This document shows, in pieces, positions 23,580 to 33,000 of a stretch of DNA of 33,368 nt (its first letter is position 1; each line of letters begins with the position of its first letter). The translations under genes were made by a program, and so were the position numbers. This DNA comes from OLB16 sp964422415. Lineage in GTDB: Bacteria > Hinthialibacterota > Hinthialibacteria > OLB16. Below the pieces are notes generated by a model. The model had not been told where the DNA came from, did not search any database, and saw nothing but the letters and a program-made list of their open reading frames with translations. The DNA lies in contig CAYRBI010000052.1 of the NCBI GenBank assembly GCA_964422415.1, forward strand, positions 1 to 33,368. The letters run 5' to 3'.

Positions 23580-25838
23580 TCACACCTCAAACATCATCTG
23601 TTGAAAGGCCTCATACCGTGGCGCGGATTCGCCGGTTCCCAAGAAAGGCACAAGCACAGTACGGACCGCGCGATTGAGCTGCTCCAAGTAGAAGTCCACG
23701 TCATAACGTGTTTCGGGTTTCAGGTAGTCCACCAGCCGGATGCGTTCATCGGGGTTCCCCGATCGGGAATCAACCACAGCAAAGTACACATCTTGACCAC
23801 CGGCCATGTTCCGTCCGATTCGTGCCGCCTGGCGCGCGGCGGTCGCGGTCATCGCATTACTCCGGTACTCCTCGGCGGTACGCGAGAGCCTACGCTTGAG
23901 GAGCAGATCTCCCATCGGCACATGCCTCTCACGAAGCGCCTCCTCGGCTTCGGCCACTACCGCCAAGAGCGATTCCTTGAGCGCCCGGCACCCTTCCACA
24001 GTCTCCGCTGTTCCCAACATATGCAGCAGTTTCCCCTGGACCTCCTGGACAAAGGGAGCCTGGTCACCACGGCGGATCTCGATCCCACGGAACTTGAGGG
24101 AGCCATCCTCGAACCTCCCAAAGTAACGCGCGGGAATGGGGAGCTCCGGGTGACGAGTCGAGGAGAGCACCACCAGCCAGGAGTAATGGCCCTCGATGGA
24201 GATGGGAAGATCCGTAACCTCCTCGATCTCACGGCAGAGCGCATGAACTTCGGCATGGGTTTGCCCCATTTTCTGCAACCAGACACAATCCACTAGCGAA
24301 TTCAGGACCCGAAAGCCCCACTCCTCGCACAGATGGCGTGTTCTCAGGAGCATCTCACGCGAGAAGGCACAGATGGACTCATGCGCTTCGATTCTCCCGA
24401 AGCGTGCGTTCTTGTATCCCAAGTAACCGAAACAACACACCAGCAACCATTTCAACGCGGCTTGACGATTTTTATAGCGGGTCCGTTCCACTGGGTCCGT
24501 GGCCGCGAGCATCCGCCGTTTGTACTCAATCCGCTTCTCCAGGATCGGGATCAGTGAACTGGAGATCATCCCCTCGCGTTTCTCACAGATACGGTACCCC
24601 AGTTCCGGAACATGGTGGGTACTCTCCGGACAGCAGGGACAATTGATAGTCTCAGGTGAGACATTGAAATGGGTCATGATCGAGGGGTACATCGAGACAA
24701 AATCGAGTTCGACCACGTTCTCATAAACTCCTGGCCGGGGGGTGTAAGTAAGCCCGCCCCGGTCTGAGCGCAGCAGTTGCAGAGCTGTCTTCCAATCCTC
24801 GGGGCGGGTTTTCTTCCAGGGAATTGGGTATCCCTTGCGCGAAACATACGCAATCTGCACTGAGGAGATCCCGGTGCCGATGGACCGGCGTGCCATACGC
24901 TGGACCGGTAAACGGCTTACACGCGCGGCCTCGATCAGACCATCCAGGTCAGACTCAAAGGCGAGAAAGGAATTTCTCAGATCGATATGCCATCGTCCCC
25001 ACAGGGGGTAATCCGGATCCCGGTAAACGATCCGTCCATATGAGACATAAGACTGTCCCCGGTTCTGTAGTCTGCGGATAATGCCACCCTCACGATCAAG
25101 ACGCAGGGGAATACCAGTTAGGCTGGAGATCTGAAACAGGCAGGGCATGAGGAGACTGTCTCCCCCACGGGTCAGGATCAGGTCCGGATCCCACTCCTCC
25201 AATGTCTGGTTGAAGGAGTGGAAGGCTTCGACCGGGTCCTCGACATTCCACTCCATCGACCGCCCATTCATTTCGAGAGCCAGGCTTCGGAGCATCGCGG
25301 TGCGTGCCCCCAAACTGCCTTCGCCATGGAGAGTAGCAGCCCGGACCGGGATGGGTGCGTAATCAGTGCTCCAAGGCTTCTCCAACGCGGTACATGACAA
25401 CAGGGTTTCACCATCATGAACCAGGCAGCACCGGGCCGTTGGGAAGAGGTCCTGGGTATAACCATAGAATTGCTCGAAGGGGATATCGCAATCGTAATAG
25501 GAAATCTCGGGAAACTTCTGGTAGAGAAGTTGGAGTTCCTGGTAGGCCTGCTCTAGATCAAGGATCTGGACCTCGTGCATTTCGACATCATGGCCAGTCC
25601 AGAAATCTGGTTTGGGGACAGTTCCTCCCATGCGGAATGAACGGGTCCGCTCCATAGCCCGCCGGAGTGACTCGATCCGGGCCGGGTCTTTCCCCTCCAC
25701 ATATCCCTTGGGGGAATAGGGCTGAACCAGACGCAACCGTTCCTCTCCGCCCTGGATCAGAAACCAGAACACCATCTCCTGGCCCCGGGGGAAGTAATCG
25801 AACAGCCAGCCCTCCTCCTCAATGACAGTCGCTCTCAT
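23580..25838 (-). CDS. B-family DNA polymerase, PolB2-like, with degenerate catalytic motifs
   Basis: The 752-residue protein has the layout of a family B DNA polymerase. Motif A is intact: Asp379 in LDFVSMYPSIM. Motif B is in the segment RYKNRQAALKWLLVCCFGYL. Motif C, normally YxDTDS, reads SLVDCVWLQK: Asp517 remains but the second aspartate, the key metal ligand, is Val519. The exonuclease site also looks lost: the ExoI position reads TALEK rather than DIE, and ExoII reads GGDSLLMPCL where GDNFDFPYL is usual. The C-terminal GIEIRRGDQAPFVQEVQGKLL is typical of the group. A cysteine cluster (INCPCCPE, RICEKREG) precedes the fingers. These traits match the archaeal and bacterial PolB2 branch, predicted to be impaired in canonical synthesis and implicated in damage tolerance in some archaea. 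The alignment is by eye. It is transcribed alone. Confidence 0.88.
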   Translation of the reverse strand: MRATVIEEEGWLFDYFPRGQEMVFWFLIQGGEERLRLVQPYSPKGYVEGKDPARIESLRRAMERTRSFRMGGTVPKPDFWTGHDVEMHEVQILDLEQAYQELQLLYQKFPEISYYDCDIPFEQFYGYTQDLFPTARCCLVHDGETLLSCTALEKPWSTDYAPIPVRAATLHGEGSLGARTAMLRSLALEMNGRSMEWNVEDPVEAFHSFNQTLEEWDPDLILTRGGDSLLMPCLFQISSLTGIPLRLDREGGIIRRLQNRGQSYVSYGRIVYRDPDYPLWGRWHIDLRNSFLAFESDLDGLIEAARVSRLPVQRMARRSIGTGISSVQIAYVSRKGYPIPWKKTRPEDWKTALQLLRSDRGGLTYTPRPGVYENVVELDFVSMYPSIMTHFNVSPETINCPCCPESTHHVPELGYRICEKREGMISSSLIPILEKRIEYKRRMLAATDPVERTRYKNRQAALKWLLVCCFGYLGYKNARFGRIEAHESICAFSREMLLRTRHLCEEWGFRVLNSLVDCVWLQKMGQTHAEVHALCREIEEVTDLPISIEGHYSWLVVLSSTRHPELPIPARYFGRFEDGSLKFRGIEIRRGDQAPFVQEVQGKLLHMLGTAETVEGCRALKESLLAVVAEAEEALRERHVPMGDLLLKRRLSRTAEEYRSNAMTATAARQAARIGRNMAGGQDVYFAVVDSRSGNPDERIRLVDYLKPETRYDVDFYLEQLNRAVRTVLVPFLGTGESAPRYEAFQQMMFEV

Positions 25839-25870
25839 TAGATCCTACCCAAGTCCCCCTTTCCCTCGTT

Positions 25871-27373
25871 ATGATGCTGTCCATGGAGAGTGACATCAAG
25901 CAATCCGGACATCACACGAAGAGTCTCCTCCCCACGGATATCCTCCGCTTGGGAGAAGACCCCTATTGGCTGCCCCTAGCACTCTTGGCGCTAGTGGATG
26001 CCTTGGTCTTTGCGCTCTCCATCTGGTTGGCATATCCCCTACGTTTCCACTCCCCCCTGACCATCTTGCTTCCACTCAAGGAGGGGTGGTATCCACCCCC
26101 CTTCTCCACTTTTTTTAATTTCGGACTGCTGGCCGCCTTGATGGGGGTGGTCACCTTCGAGCGCCTCGGTTTTTACCAGAAGAGGATCGGCACGGACCGG
26201 AAAATCCACATCATCCGTATCCTGGCTGGGGTTCTGACCGCTAATCTGATCCTCCAGATCATCCTCTCGATAGCCGACACACCCTTGTCGCGAGGCACCC
26301 GCTTGATTGCTTTTGTTCTCACTGTCCCATTAGCGGCTCTGGCTCATTATGTTCTCAAGCAAGCTCATTCAAGGATGCTCCAGGCAGGCATGGGATACCA
26401 ACGGACGCTTCTGGTAGTGGACTCTCACGAGCGGTCGGGAGAGATCCTCCAGCGCCTCAGGCAGGAACATGGGAGTGAGTTTCAAATTCTGGGACTCCTC
26501 GAGGCCGGACCGGAAAGCTCCGTCCGAACAACCGGGACTGGAGATTCAGACAAGATCCCCCGGATGGGATGCCTGACCGATCTCCGTTGGAATCTGGCCA
26601 CCCGCAAGTATGACACAGTTCTCATCTATCTCTCCCCTGACCGGGTGGAGGAGGCGCGCGAGGCTGCGGCGCTGTGCGATCTCTTCGGCATCTCTTTTTT
26701 TGTGGAGGCCGCGCTCTTCGAGCGGATTCTCCATGCGGTTCCGTTGGGGGGAGATGTGCTGATTCCCACCCTCTCTCTAGGAGAAACCCCACTCTCAGGT
26801 TCGGCGGTGGTCATTAAACGGATCTTTGATTTAGTGGTTTCCATCTTCCTGATCCTGATCTGTCTGCCCATGTGGGGAGTGCTTGCCATCGGCATCCTCC
26901 TCGAATCCCGGGGACCAGTGTTCTACCGTCAGGAACGAGTGGGGTTGGATGGTTGCTCCTTCCACATCTTCAAACTCCGGTCGATGGCCGTGGATGCAGA
27001 GGCCAAGTCGGGACCGGTGTGGGCCCAGAAGAACGATCCACGCAGGACCCGTATCGGAGCCTGGATGCGGAGTTGGAATATCGATGAAACACCGCAATTT
27101 CTCAATGTCTTCCGGGGTGAGATGTCCCTAGTCGGTCCACGTCCAGAACGTCCCCATTTTGTGGACCAATTCAAGGGGGAGATCCCCCGTTATCTCCGCC
27201 GTCACCTCGTCAAATCGGGGATCACTGGTTGGGCTCAAGTCAATGGCTTACGCGGGGATAGCTCCATATCCGAGCGAACTCAGTATGATATGTGGTACAT
27301 TGAAAACTGGAGTCTTTGGCTTGATCTCAAGATTCTGGGAATGACACTGTTCGCGCGGAAGAACGCATACTGA
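25871..27373 (+). CDS. Polyprenyl glycosylphosphotransferase (exopolysaccharide initiation)
   Basis: The 500-residue membrane protein is of the WbaP/WcaJ type, which loads a sugar-1-phosphate onto undecaprenyl phosphate to begin surface polysaccharide assembly. It has about four N-terminal transmembrane segments between residues 35 and 175, then a Rossmann-like middle domain (TLLVVDSHERSGEILQRL). After a further helix (KRIFDLVVSIFLILICL) comes the sugar transferase domain. The latter shows PVFYRQERVGLDG, FKLRSM, the catalytic WNIDETPQFLNVFRGEMS, LVGPRPERP and ITGWAQVNGLRGD. No clear ribosome site stands before the ATG at 25871, and an ATG four codons later is equally possible. The GT4 gene at 4587-5756 might act in a similar pathway, but the two are far apart. 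Confidence 0.93.
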   Translation: MMLSMESDIKQSGHHTKSLLPTDILRLGEDPYWLPLALLALVDALVFALSIWLAYPLRFHSPLTILLPLKEGWYPPPFSTFFNFGLLAALMGVVTFERLGFYQKRIGTDRKIHIIRILAGVLTANLILQIILSIADTPLSRGTRLIAFVLTVPLAALAHYVLKQAHSRMLQAGMGYQRTLLVVDSHERSGEILQRLRQEHGSEFQILGLLEAGPESSVRTTGTGDSDKIPRMGCLTDLRWNLATRKYDTVLIYLSPDRVEEAREAAALCDLFGISFFVEAALFERILHAVPLGGDVLIPTLSLGETPLSGSAVVIKRIFDLVVSIFLILICLPMWGVLAIGILLESRGPVFYRQERVGLDGCSFHIFKLRSMAVDAEAKSGPVWAQKNDPRRTRIGAWMRSWNIDETPQFLNVFRGEMSLVGPRPERPHFVDQFKGEIPRYLRRHLVKSGITGWAQVNGLRGDSSISERTQYDMWYIENWSLWLDLKILGMTLFARKNAY

Positions 27374-27602
27374 GCCACTAGGCCGGAAGTGCGTCACCAA
27401 CGGCAGATAACGAAAGAACACGGTACACCGGGACCGAATATGACGGCAATGCAGATTGTGCAAATGATCCGGAGATGTAGCCTTATCCCCGGTTAATAAC
27501 AGAACGCAAGCCCGGAGATACATTATTAGAGCAGTAGCGGAATTAGAGCATCGCCAACCTTAAGGCGATAAATTCTGCTTTGCCGGTGTGGAGGAGATCC
27601 AA

Positions 27603-28781
27603 ATGGAACAATCATCAATCCGCCTATCCAGACTTACCCCGCTCCTCGTGGCGACATTCATGGTTCTGTTGATAATGGGCTGTGGCTCCAATCCCACATC
27701 AGATTTCTGGAAAGCTGTGGATGCCTTCCGGAACAAGGACTATGAGACTGCACAAAGCCTGGCTGACAAGGTCAAAGCCGCTCAATCCGATTTTATCCCC
27801 GCTTATATCCTTCTGGGACGAATCGGCACCCTAAAAAATGACCAGCAATCCGCCAGTTTAAACTATCGCACTGCCTACGACCTGATGAGCCGGCGCGAGT
27901 TCAAACTCCGGACGGAGGATGTCCAAGCCCAAGACTCCGATATCAAGATCAGCTGGCAGGAGGCCGCTTTCTTCCTGGCGGATGCCGAGTTCCGCGAAAT
28001 GAAATATAACCGCGCCGAGAAGTATTATGACACCATCATTAGTGACCCTGCCAGCACCCCATGGAAAAAGACCGCGCTGGCATACAAACAATCGACGCAT
28101 GAGTTTATGGGATACCGCCAGAAGTTAGATATCCTTCGCGCTCAAAACAGAAAAACTCCCAATGATCCACGCATCCAAGCCGACCTCTCAGCTCTGCTCA
28201 TGGACATGGCCTCTGGTTTACGGCTTCTTGGAAAAGAAAAGAGCCTTAAAGAGCAGATTGAGGTGGCCAAGAATTTTCGTATGCAAGCGCGTCAATCCCT
28301 CCAGGCGATCTATTCGGCCTCACCTGAAACCAAATTTCCCCAAACTGAGGCACTCCTAGACTATACCGAAAGCCAAGCGAATATCATGAGTGGCAGTACC
28401 GAGGTGGCTCTTCAGAAAGCTCTGGATGCCTGCCAGAAAGACCCCACCAATGGAAAATACCACTTCACCGTCACCAGCATCCTGTCGGTGATGGCCGCTG
28501 TAAAAAAAGATCCTCAGTATCGTATGGACGAACGAATCGAACACGCCCGGGAAGCGGTTAAACAAGACCCCAAGACCTGGCGTTATCAGACTGCCTTAGC
28601 AGGACTTCTCAAGGAGACGGGAAAAATGCAGGAGGCCGCCGAGCAACTCATGAAGGCACGTCAGGTCGCTGTAGATAAGGAGATCATCAAACAGATCGAT
28701 TCCGACCTGGCCACCCTCGAGAGAGAGATGGGAGGGAAGACCGCGCAACCTCAGGCGCTACCACCACAGGCTCCACAATAA
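27603..28781 (+). CDS. TPR-repeat lipoprotein
   Basis: The 392-residue product starts with a signal sequence and a lipobox-like LIMGC, so it should be lipid-anchored. The rest is helical. The TPR-like pairs include SDFWKAVDAFRNKDYETAQSL early on, EAAFFLADAEFREMKYNRAEKYY in the middle and TWRYQTALAGLLKETGKMQEAAEQL near the end. It ends with a Pro/Gln tail (TAQPQALPPQAPQ, split). Such proteins serve as scaffolds for envelope or secretion complexes. ATG at 27603 follows GGAGGAG; an in-frame start at 27588 is less likely. It precedes the metalloprotease by 137 bases and may be cotranscribed with it. The partner is unknown. Confidence 0.85.
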   Translation: MEQSSIRLSRLTPLLVATFMVLLIMGCGSNPTSDFWKAVDAFRNKDYETAQSLADKVKAAQSDFIPAYILLGRIGTLKNDQQSASLNYRTAYDLMSRREFKLRTEDVQAQDSDIKISWQEAAFFLADAEFREMKYNRAEKYYDTIISDPASTPWKKTALAYKQSTHEFMGYRQKLDILRAQNRKTPNDPRIQADLSALLMDMASGLRLLGKEKSLKEQIEVAKNFRMQARQSLQAIYSASPETKFPQTEALLDYTESQANIMSGSTEVALQKALDACQKDPTNGKYHFTVTSILSVMAAVKKDPQYRMDERIEHAREAVKQDPKTWRYQTALAGLLKETGKMQEAAEQLMKARQVAVDKEIIKQIDSDLATLEREMGGKTAQPQALPPQAPQ

Positions 28782-28918
28782 GAGGGGTACTATGTGAGAT
28801 TTCCCAGGCTCGGTTGCTTCCAGTCACACTCAAAAGGTAGACTTCTTCCAACAGTGGATGAAATCGTTTTGGCTCCATATTGTCTCTTTGGAATCGGGTT
28901 GCAAGGGAGGGTCCCGCC

Positions 28919-29770
28919 ATGGATTGGAGAGGACGCCGGCGAAGCACCAATGTTGAAGACCGCCGCAGGTTAAGCAGTCCACGAGGGTTGGTGGGAGGTG
29001 GGTTAGGAACCATCTGCCTGGTGGTCCTTTTCATCGTAATGGGTGGCGATCCCAAGGTCATCCTGAACTTGGTCAATACCGGTCCCGGAATTTCCAGTGA
29101 ACAATCTCAAACCATAACTCAAGAGAATGATGAGCTGGCTGAGTTCGTCTCGGTCGTTCTAGCCGAGACAGAAGTTGTGTGGCAGCAGTTGTTTCAAGAA
29201 CAAGGTCTCCAATATCGTGACCCCAAACTTGTGCTTTTTACCGGTCAAGTCGATTCCGCGTGTGGGTTTGCATCCGCGGCGGTGGGTCCATTTTATTGCC
29301 CCGGAGATGAAAAGGTTTATATCGATCTTGCTTTTTTCGAGGAACTCGAACAGCAGTTTGATGCCCCCGGTGATTTCGCACAAGCCTATGTGCTCGCACA
29401 TGAAATTGGCCACCATGTCCAGAATCTATTGGGAATCAACGACCAGGTTCAGGAACAACGTGCGCGCTCAAGTGAAACAGAGAAAAACCAGCTTTCCGTC
29501 ATGCTTGAACTCCAAGCCGATTATCTGGCGGGAGTGTGGGCACATTATGCGCAACGGACTCGTAACCTCCTTGAAGAGGGCGACGTGGAGGAAGGTATGC
29601 GTGCCGCATCCGCAGTCGGTGATGACCGTTTGCAGCGTCAAAACCAAGGCTATGTGGTTCCGGATTCATTCACCCATGGGACCTCTGAACAAAGAAAACG
29701 CTGGTTTCTCAAAGGCTTTAAAAGCGGAGATATGAACGCAGGTGATACCTTTGCCACAGAGGAACTCTAG
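28919..29770 (+). CDS. Membrane-anchored zinc metallopeptidase, YpfJ/KPN_02809 family
   Basis: The 283-residue protein belongs to the neutral zinc metallopeptidase family often annotated YpfJ or KPN_02809. A short basic cytoplasmic start (MDWRGRRRSTNVEDRR) leads to a single transmembrane helix at about residues 24-42. The catalytic domain has the zinc motif HEIGHH at residues 161-166 and a downstream acidic partner in MLELQADYLAGVWAH. The family marker DSACGFASAAVGPFYCPGD and the terminal FTHGTSEQRKRWFLKGF are also present. GGGAGGG precedes the ATG at 28919, making this start better than one at 28880. Physiological substrates are unknown. The stop lies just before a small inverted-repeat element. 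Confidence 0.94.
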   Translation: MDWRGRRRSTNVEDRRRLSSPRGLVGGGLGTICLVVLFIVMGGDPKVILNLVNTGPGISSEQSQTITQENDELAEFVSVVLAETEVVWQQLFQEQGLQYRDPKLVLFTGQVDSACGFASAAVGPFYCPGDEKVYIDLAFFEELEQQFDAPGDFAQAYVLAHEIGHHVQNLLGINDQVQEQRARSSETEKNQLSVMLELQADYLAGVWAHYAQRTRNLLEEGDVEEGMRAASAVGDDRLQRQNQGYVVPDSFTHGTSEQRKRWFLKGFKSGDMNAGDTFATEEL

Positions 29771-29776
29771 CAATCC

Positions 29777-29850
29777 GTTGAAAAACTCGATGTTTCAATG
29801 AAGCCGTGGAGCCACCTTCGCGGGAGTCCATGGACACGCTCTTTTTCAAC
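29777..29850. repeat. 74-bp element with GTTGAAAAA terminal inverted repeats
   Basis: GTTGAAAAA at 29777-29785 and TTTTTCAAC at 29842-29850 are exact reverse complements bounding 56 bases that hold a TCCATGGA palindrome. The size and form suggest a MITE-like or extragenic repeat. No target duplication is obvious. It could equally be a weak terminator of the metallopeptidase gene. Confidence 0.45.
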
Positions 29851-29889
29851 AGACTGTTATCAGTCTTCGGGGTGATGTCGCAATAAAAA

Positions 29890-29928
29890 CCTCACCCCTA
29901 AATCCCCTCTCCCATAGGGCGAGGGGAC
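29890..29928. repeat. Palindromic repeat, family A (third copy)
   Basis: CCTCACCCCTAAATCC is followed by CCCCTCTCCC and GGGCGAGGGG around an ATA loop. Spacing and core match the copies at 463-539 and 18334-18375, though the sequence has drifted. It sits in the 275-base gap before the DUF5107 gene, where I see no other gene. Confidence 0.7.
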
Positions 29929-30045
29929 TGTTGGCTCCTCTTTCGCCTGTTTGTATTGCATAGGTGTGTGCGATTAGGAGAAGTGGTTAGGGAGAGATGA
30001 GGTTTGAAGTAGGATATCGTCGAACACCTTCAGAGGAGAACGACC

Positions 30046-33000
30046 AATGCCACAAAAAATCCGGTTGCTGTTCTTGGGATGCCTGTCTGTTCTACTAGCG
30101 CTGGTTGGAGTACAGGCGGTGGAAGCGCAGGAAGAAGTACGGATCTGGGAGGAGGCCTTAACGCTTCCGGCGTATGAAGTGGGGCCAGCGGATATTAATC
30201 CGCGCTTCTATGAGACCCGCAGCTACCAAGGAGCGAAGGGTCCCGTTTATCCCTACCCAATGCTCGACACCCTGACTCAGATAAAAGCGGACCATACATA
30301 CAAGGCGTTGTATCTGGAAAACGAATATGTCCGCTTCTGTGTTCTTCCGGAGATTGGTGGACGGATCTTCGAGGCGTACGACAAGACCAATGACCACCAC
30401 TTCTTCTACCGGCAGCATGTGATCAAACCAGACCTGATCGGAATGTTAGGAGCTTGGATTTCGGGTGGCATCGAATGGTGCGTGTTCCATCACCATCGCA
30501 ACACCACCTTCATGCCCGTTGACCATCTCCTGGCGGAAAATGAAGACGGGAGTAAGACCATTTGGATTGGCGAGACGGAACGCCGTCATCGTATGAAGTG
30601 GCTGATCGGTATGACTCTCCATCCAGGACAATCGCGTTTGGATGTGACGGCGAAACTGTTTAATGACACCCCTTACGTCAATACAATTCTTTTCTGGGCG
30701 AATGTAGCCGTCCATGCGACGCCAGGCTACCAAGTCATTTTTCCGCCAAGCACACAATTTGCCACTTTCCACGGCAAGAATGAATTCACACATTGGCCCA
30801 TTTCCCATGAAATGTTCAACCACACGGATTACACGGGGGGCGTGGACATCAGTTGGTGGAAAAATCATCCCGGACCCACCTCTTTTTTCGCATGGAATGT
30901 GCAGGAGGATTTTTTCGCGGGTTACGATCATGACAAACATGCTGGGGTGGTGCATGTCGCGGATCATCATGTCGCGCCGGGGATGAAATTGTGGACCTGG
31001 GGAACACAGTCCACGGGAGACCGTATCAAGTTGACGGATAGCGATGGCCCGTACGCCGAAATCATGGCCGGTGCGTTTTCAGATAATCAGCCCGACTACA
31101 GTTGGATTCAGCCGCACGAGGTCAAGGTTTTCTCACAGAGTTGGTATCCACTGCGTGAGCTCGGTGGCCTCTGCAACGCAACCCGGGACGCTGCGGTTAA
31201 TCTGACGGTATCCCCGGATGGTAGTGCTCGTATTGCCTTCAATACAGCCAGAAAGCACACACATGCGCGGGTTGTGTTGAGTGCGAAGGGTAACACGCTT
31301 CTTGAGAAGGTCATCACGATCGATCCAGCGGCACCATTTTCTGAGAGTGTCCCTATACCGCAGGGCATCGAGGAGGCTGATCTGCGCGGCATACTCTATG
31401 ATGAAGATGGGAATGAGCTCGTGGCCTATCAACGCAAGACCTACGATCCGGAACCAATGCCGGAAGTGGTCACGCCACCGCCTTCTCCAAAGGATATCAA
31501 GACAGTTGAGGAACTGTACCTGGCGGGCCAACGGTTACAGCAATTCTATAATCCCACACTTGAGCCGTATCCATACTATGAAGAGGCACTGAGGCTTGAT
31601 CCGGACGATGTACGCACCAACACGGCATTGGGCATCGAGAACTGTAAACGCGGCCTGTATGGCCAAGCGGAAGAACACCTACAACGAGCCATAGCACGCC
31701 TTACCAAGAACCACACACGGCCTAAGGATGGCGAGCCATACTACTATCTGGGTGTGGCTTTGGCGGCCCAGCGGAAATATGACGATGCCTATGATGCCTA
31801 TAACCGGGCCGCTTGGAGCTCGGCATGGCACTCAGCAGCCTATTATGCGCTCGCCGAACTCGATTGCCGGAAAGGTGCTTTCGAACGGGCGCTCGAACAT
31901 TTGGACCAAGCTATCACAACAAATGCAATGAACACCAAGTCGCTGGATTTACGTGCGGCGGTACTACGGCATTTGGGCCGGACCGGCGAAGCCAAACAAC
32001 AAGCGGAGGCGAGTCTCAGAATTGACCCACTCGATTTCTGGGCGGGCAACGAGCAGTTCCTGGCGGAACAAGCCCAAGGGGATACCCAGTCCGCCGAACG
32101 CGACAGTAAGACTCTCGCGGAGCGGATGCGCAATGAAGCCGAATCTTATCTTGAACTGGCCTCGAATTATGCCGCAAGCGCTATGTTCGACGACGGGATA
32201 GATGTTCTCTCCCGTTGCACCGGTGACGGTAAATCCGGGGCGTATCCGATGCTCTTCTACGATCTCGGTTACTACACCGCGCAAACAGGAGATGCTACAC
32301 GCGCTGCTGAGTACTACCGTAAGGCCAGCAGCCTACCCGCCGCGTATTGTTTTCCTTTCCGATTGGAATCGATTGGCGTCCTGCAGGATGCCATCAGTAC
32401 GCATCCAGACGACGCGCGCCCTTATTACTATCTTGGTAATCTGCTCTATGACCTGCAACCGGAAGAGGCAGTAAAGGCATGGGAAAAATCAAGAGACCTC
32501 GACCACACTTTCGCCACAGTGCACCGCAACCTCGGTTATGCCTATTCAAAGCGTGAAGATAATTATCCGAAGGCTGTGGCGGAATATGAGCAATCGGTAG
32601 CCTGCGACAACCGCGATCCACGAGTGTTTTACGAACTCGAACAACTTTATGAAACCGCCGGAACCGCTCCGGATGTCCGTCTCGCGCTGTTGTGTCAAAA
32701 CCAGGCCACCACGGACAAACGGAGCGACTTGGTGGCACGTCAGATTCGCCTTTATGTACAGACCGGACAATACGGTACAGCCATCGATAAACTCTCCAAC
32801 CGGCGTTTCGACACATGGGAGGGTGGTACCGAAATCCACGACACCTACGTCGAAGCGTACACCTTACGTGGCATGGAATCGTTGAAAGCCGGCCAAACAG
32901 AAAATGCAATGCACGATCTCCAGGCGGCTCTTGAGTATCCAGAGAATCTCGGCGTTGACCGCCCAGTCCAGGATCCTCCCGCCGCGCGGACATATCTCTT

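Noticed and set aside
27374..27602. Possible tRNA, small gene or riboswitch in the 229-base gap
   Set aside because: No cloverleaf, no ribosome-site-led frame and no known riboswitch core could be recognised; only the ribosome site of the next gene is clear.
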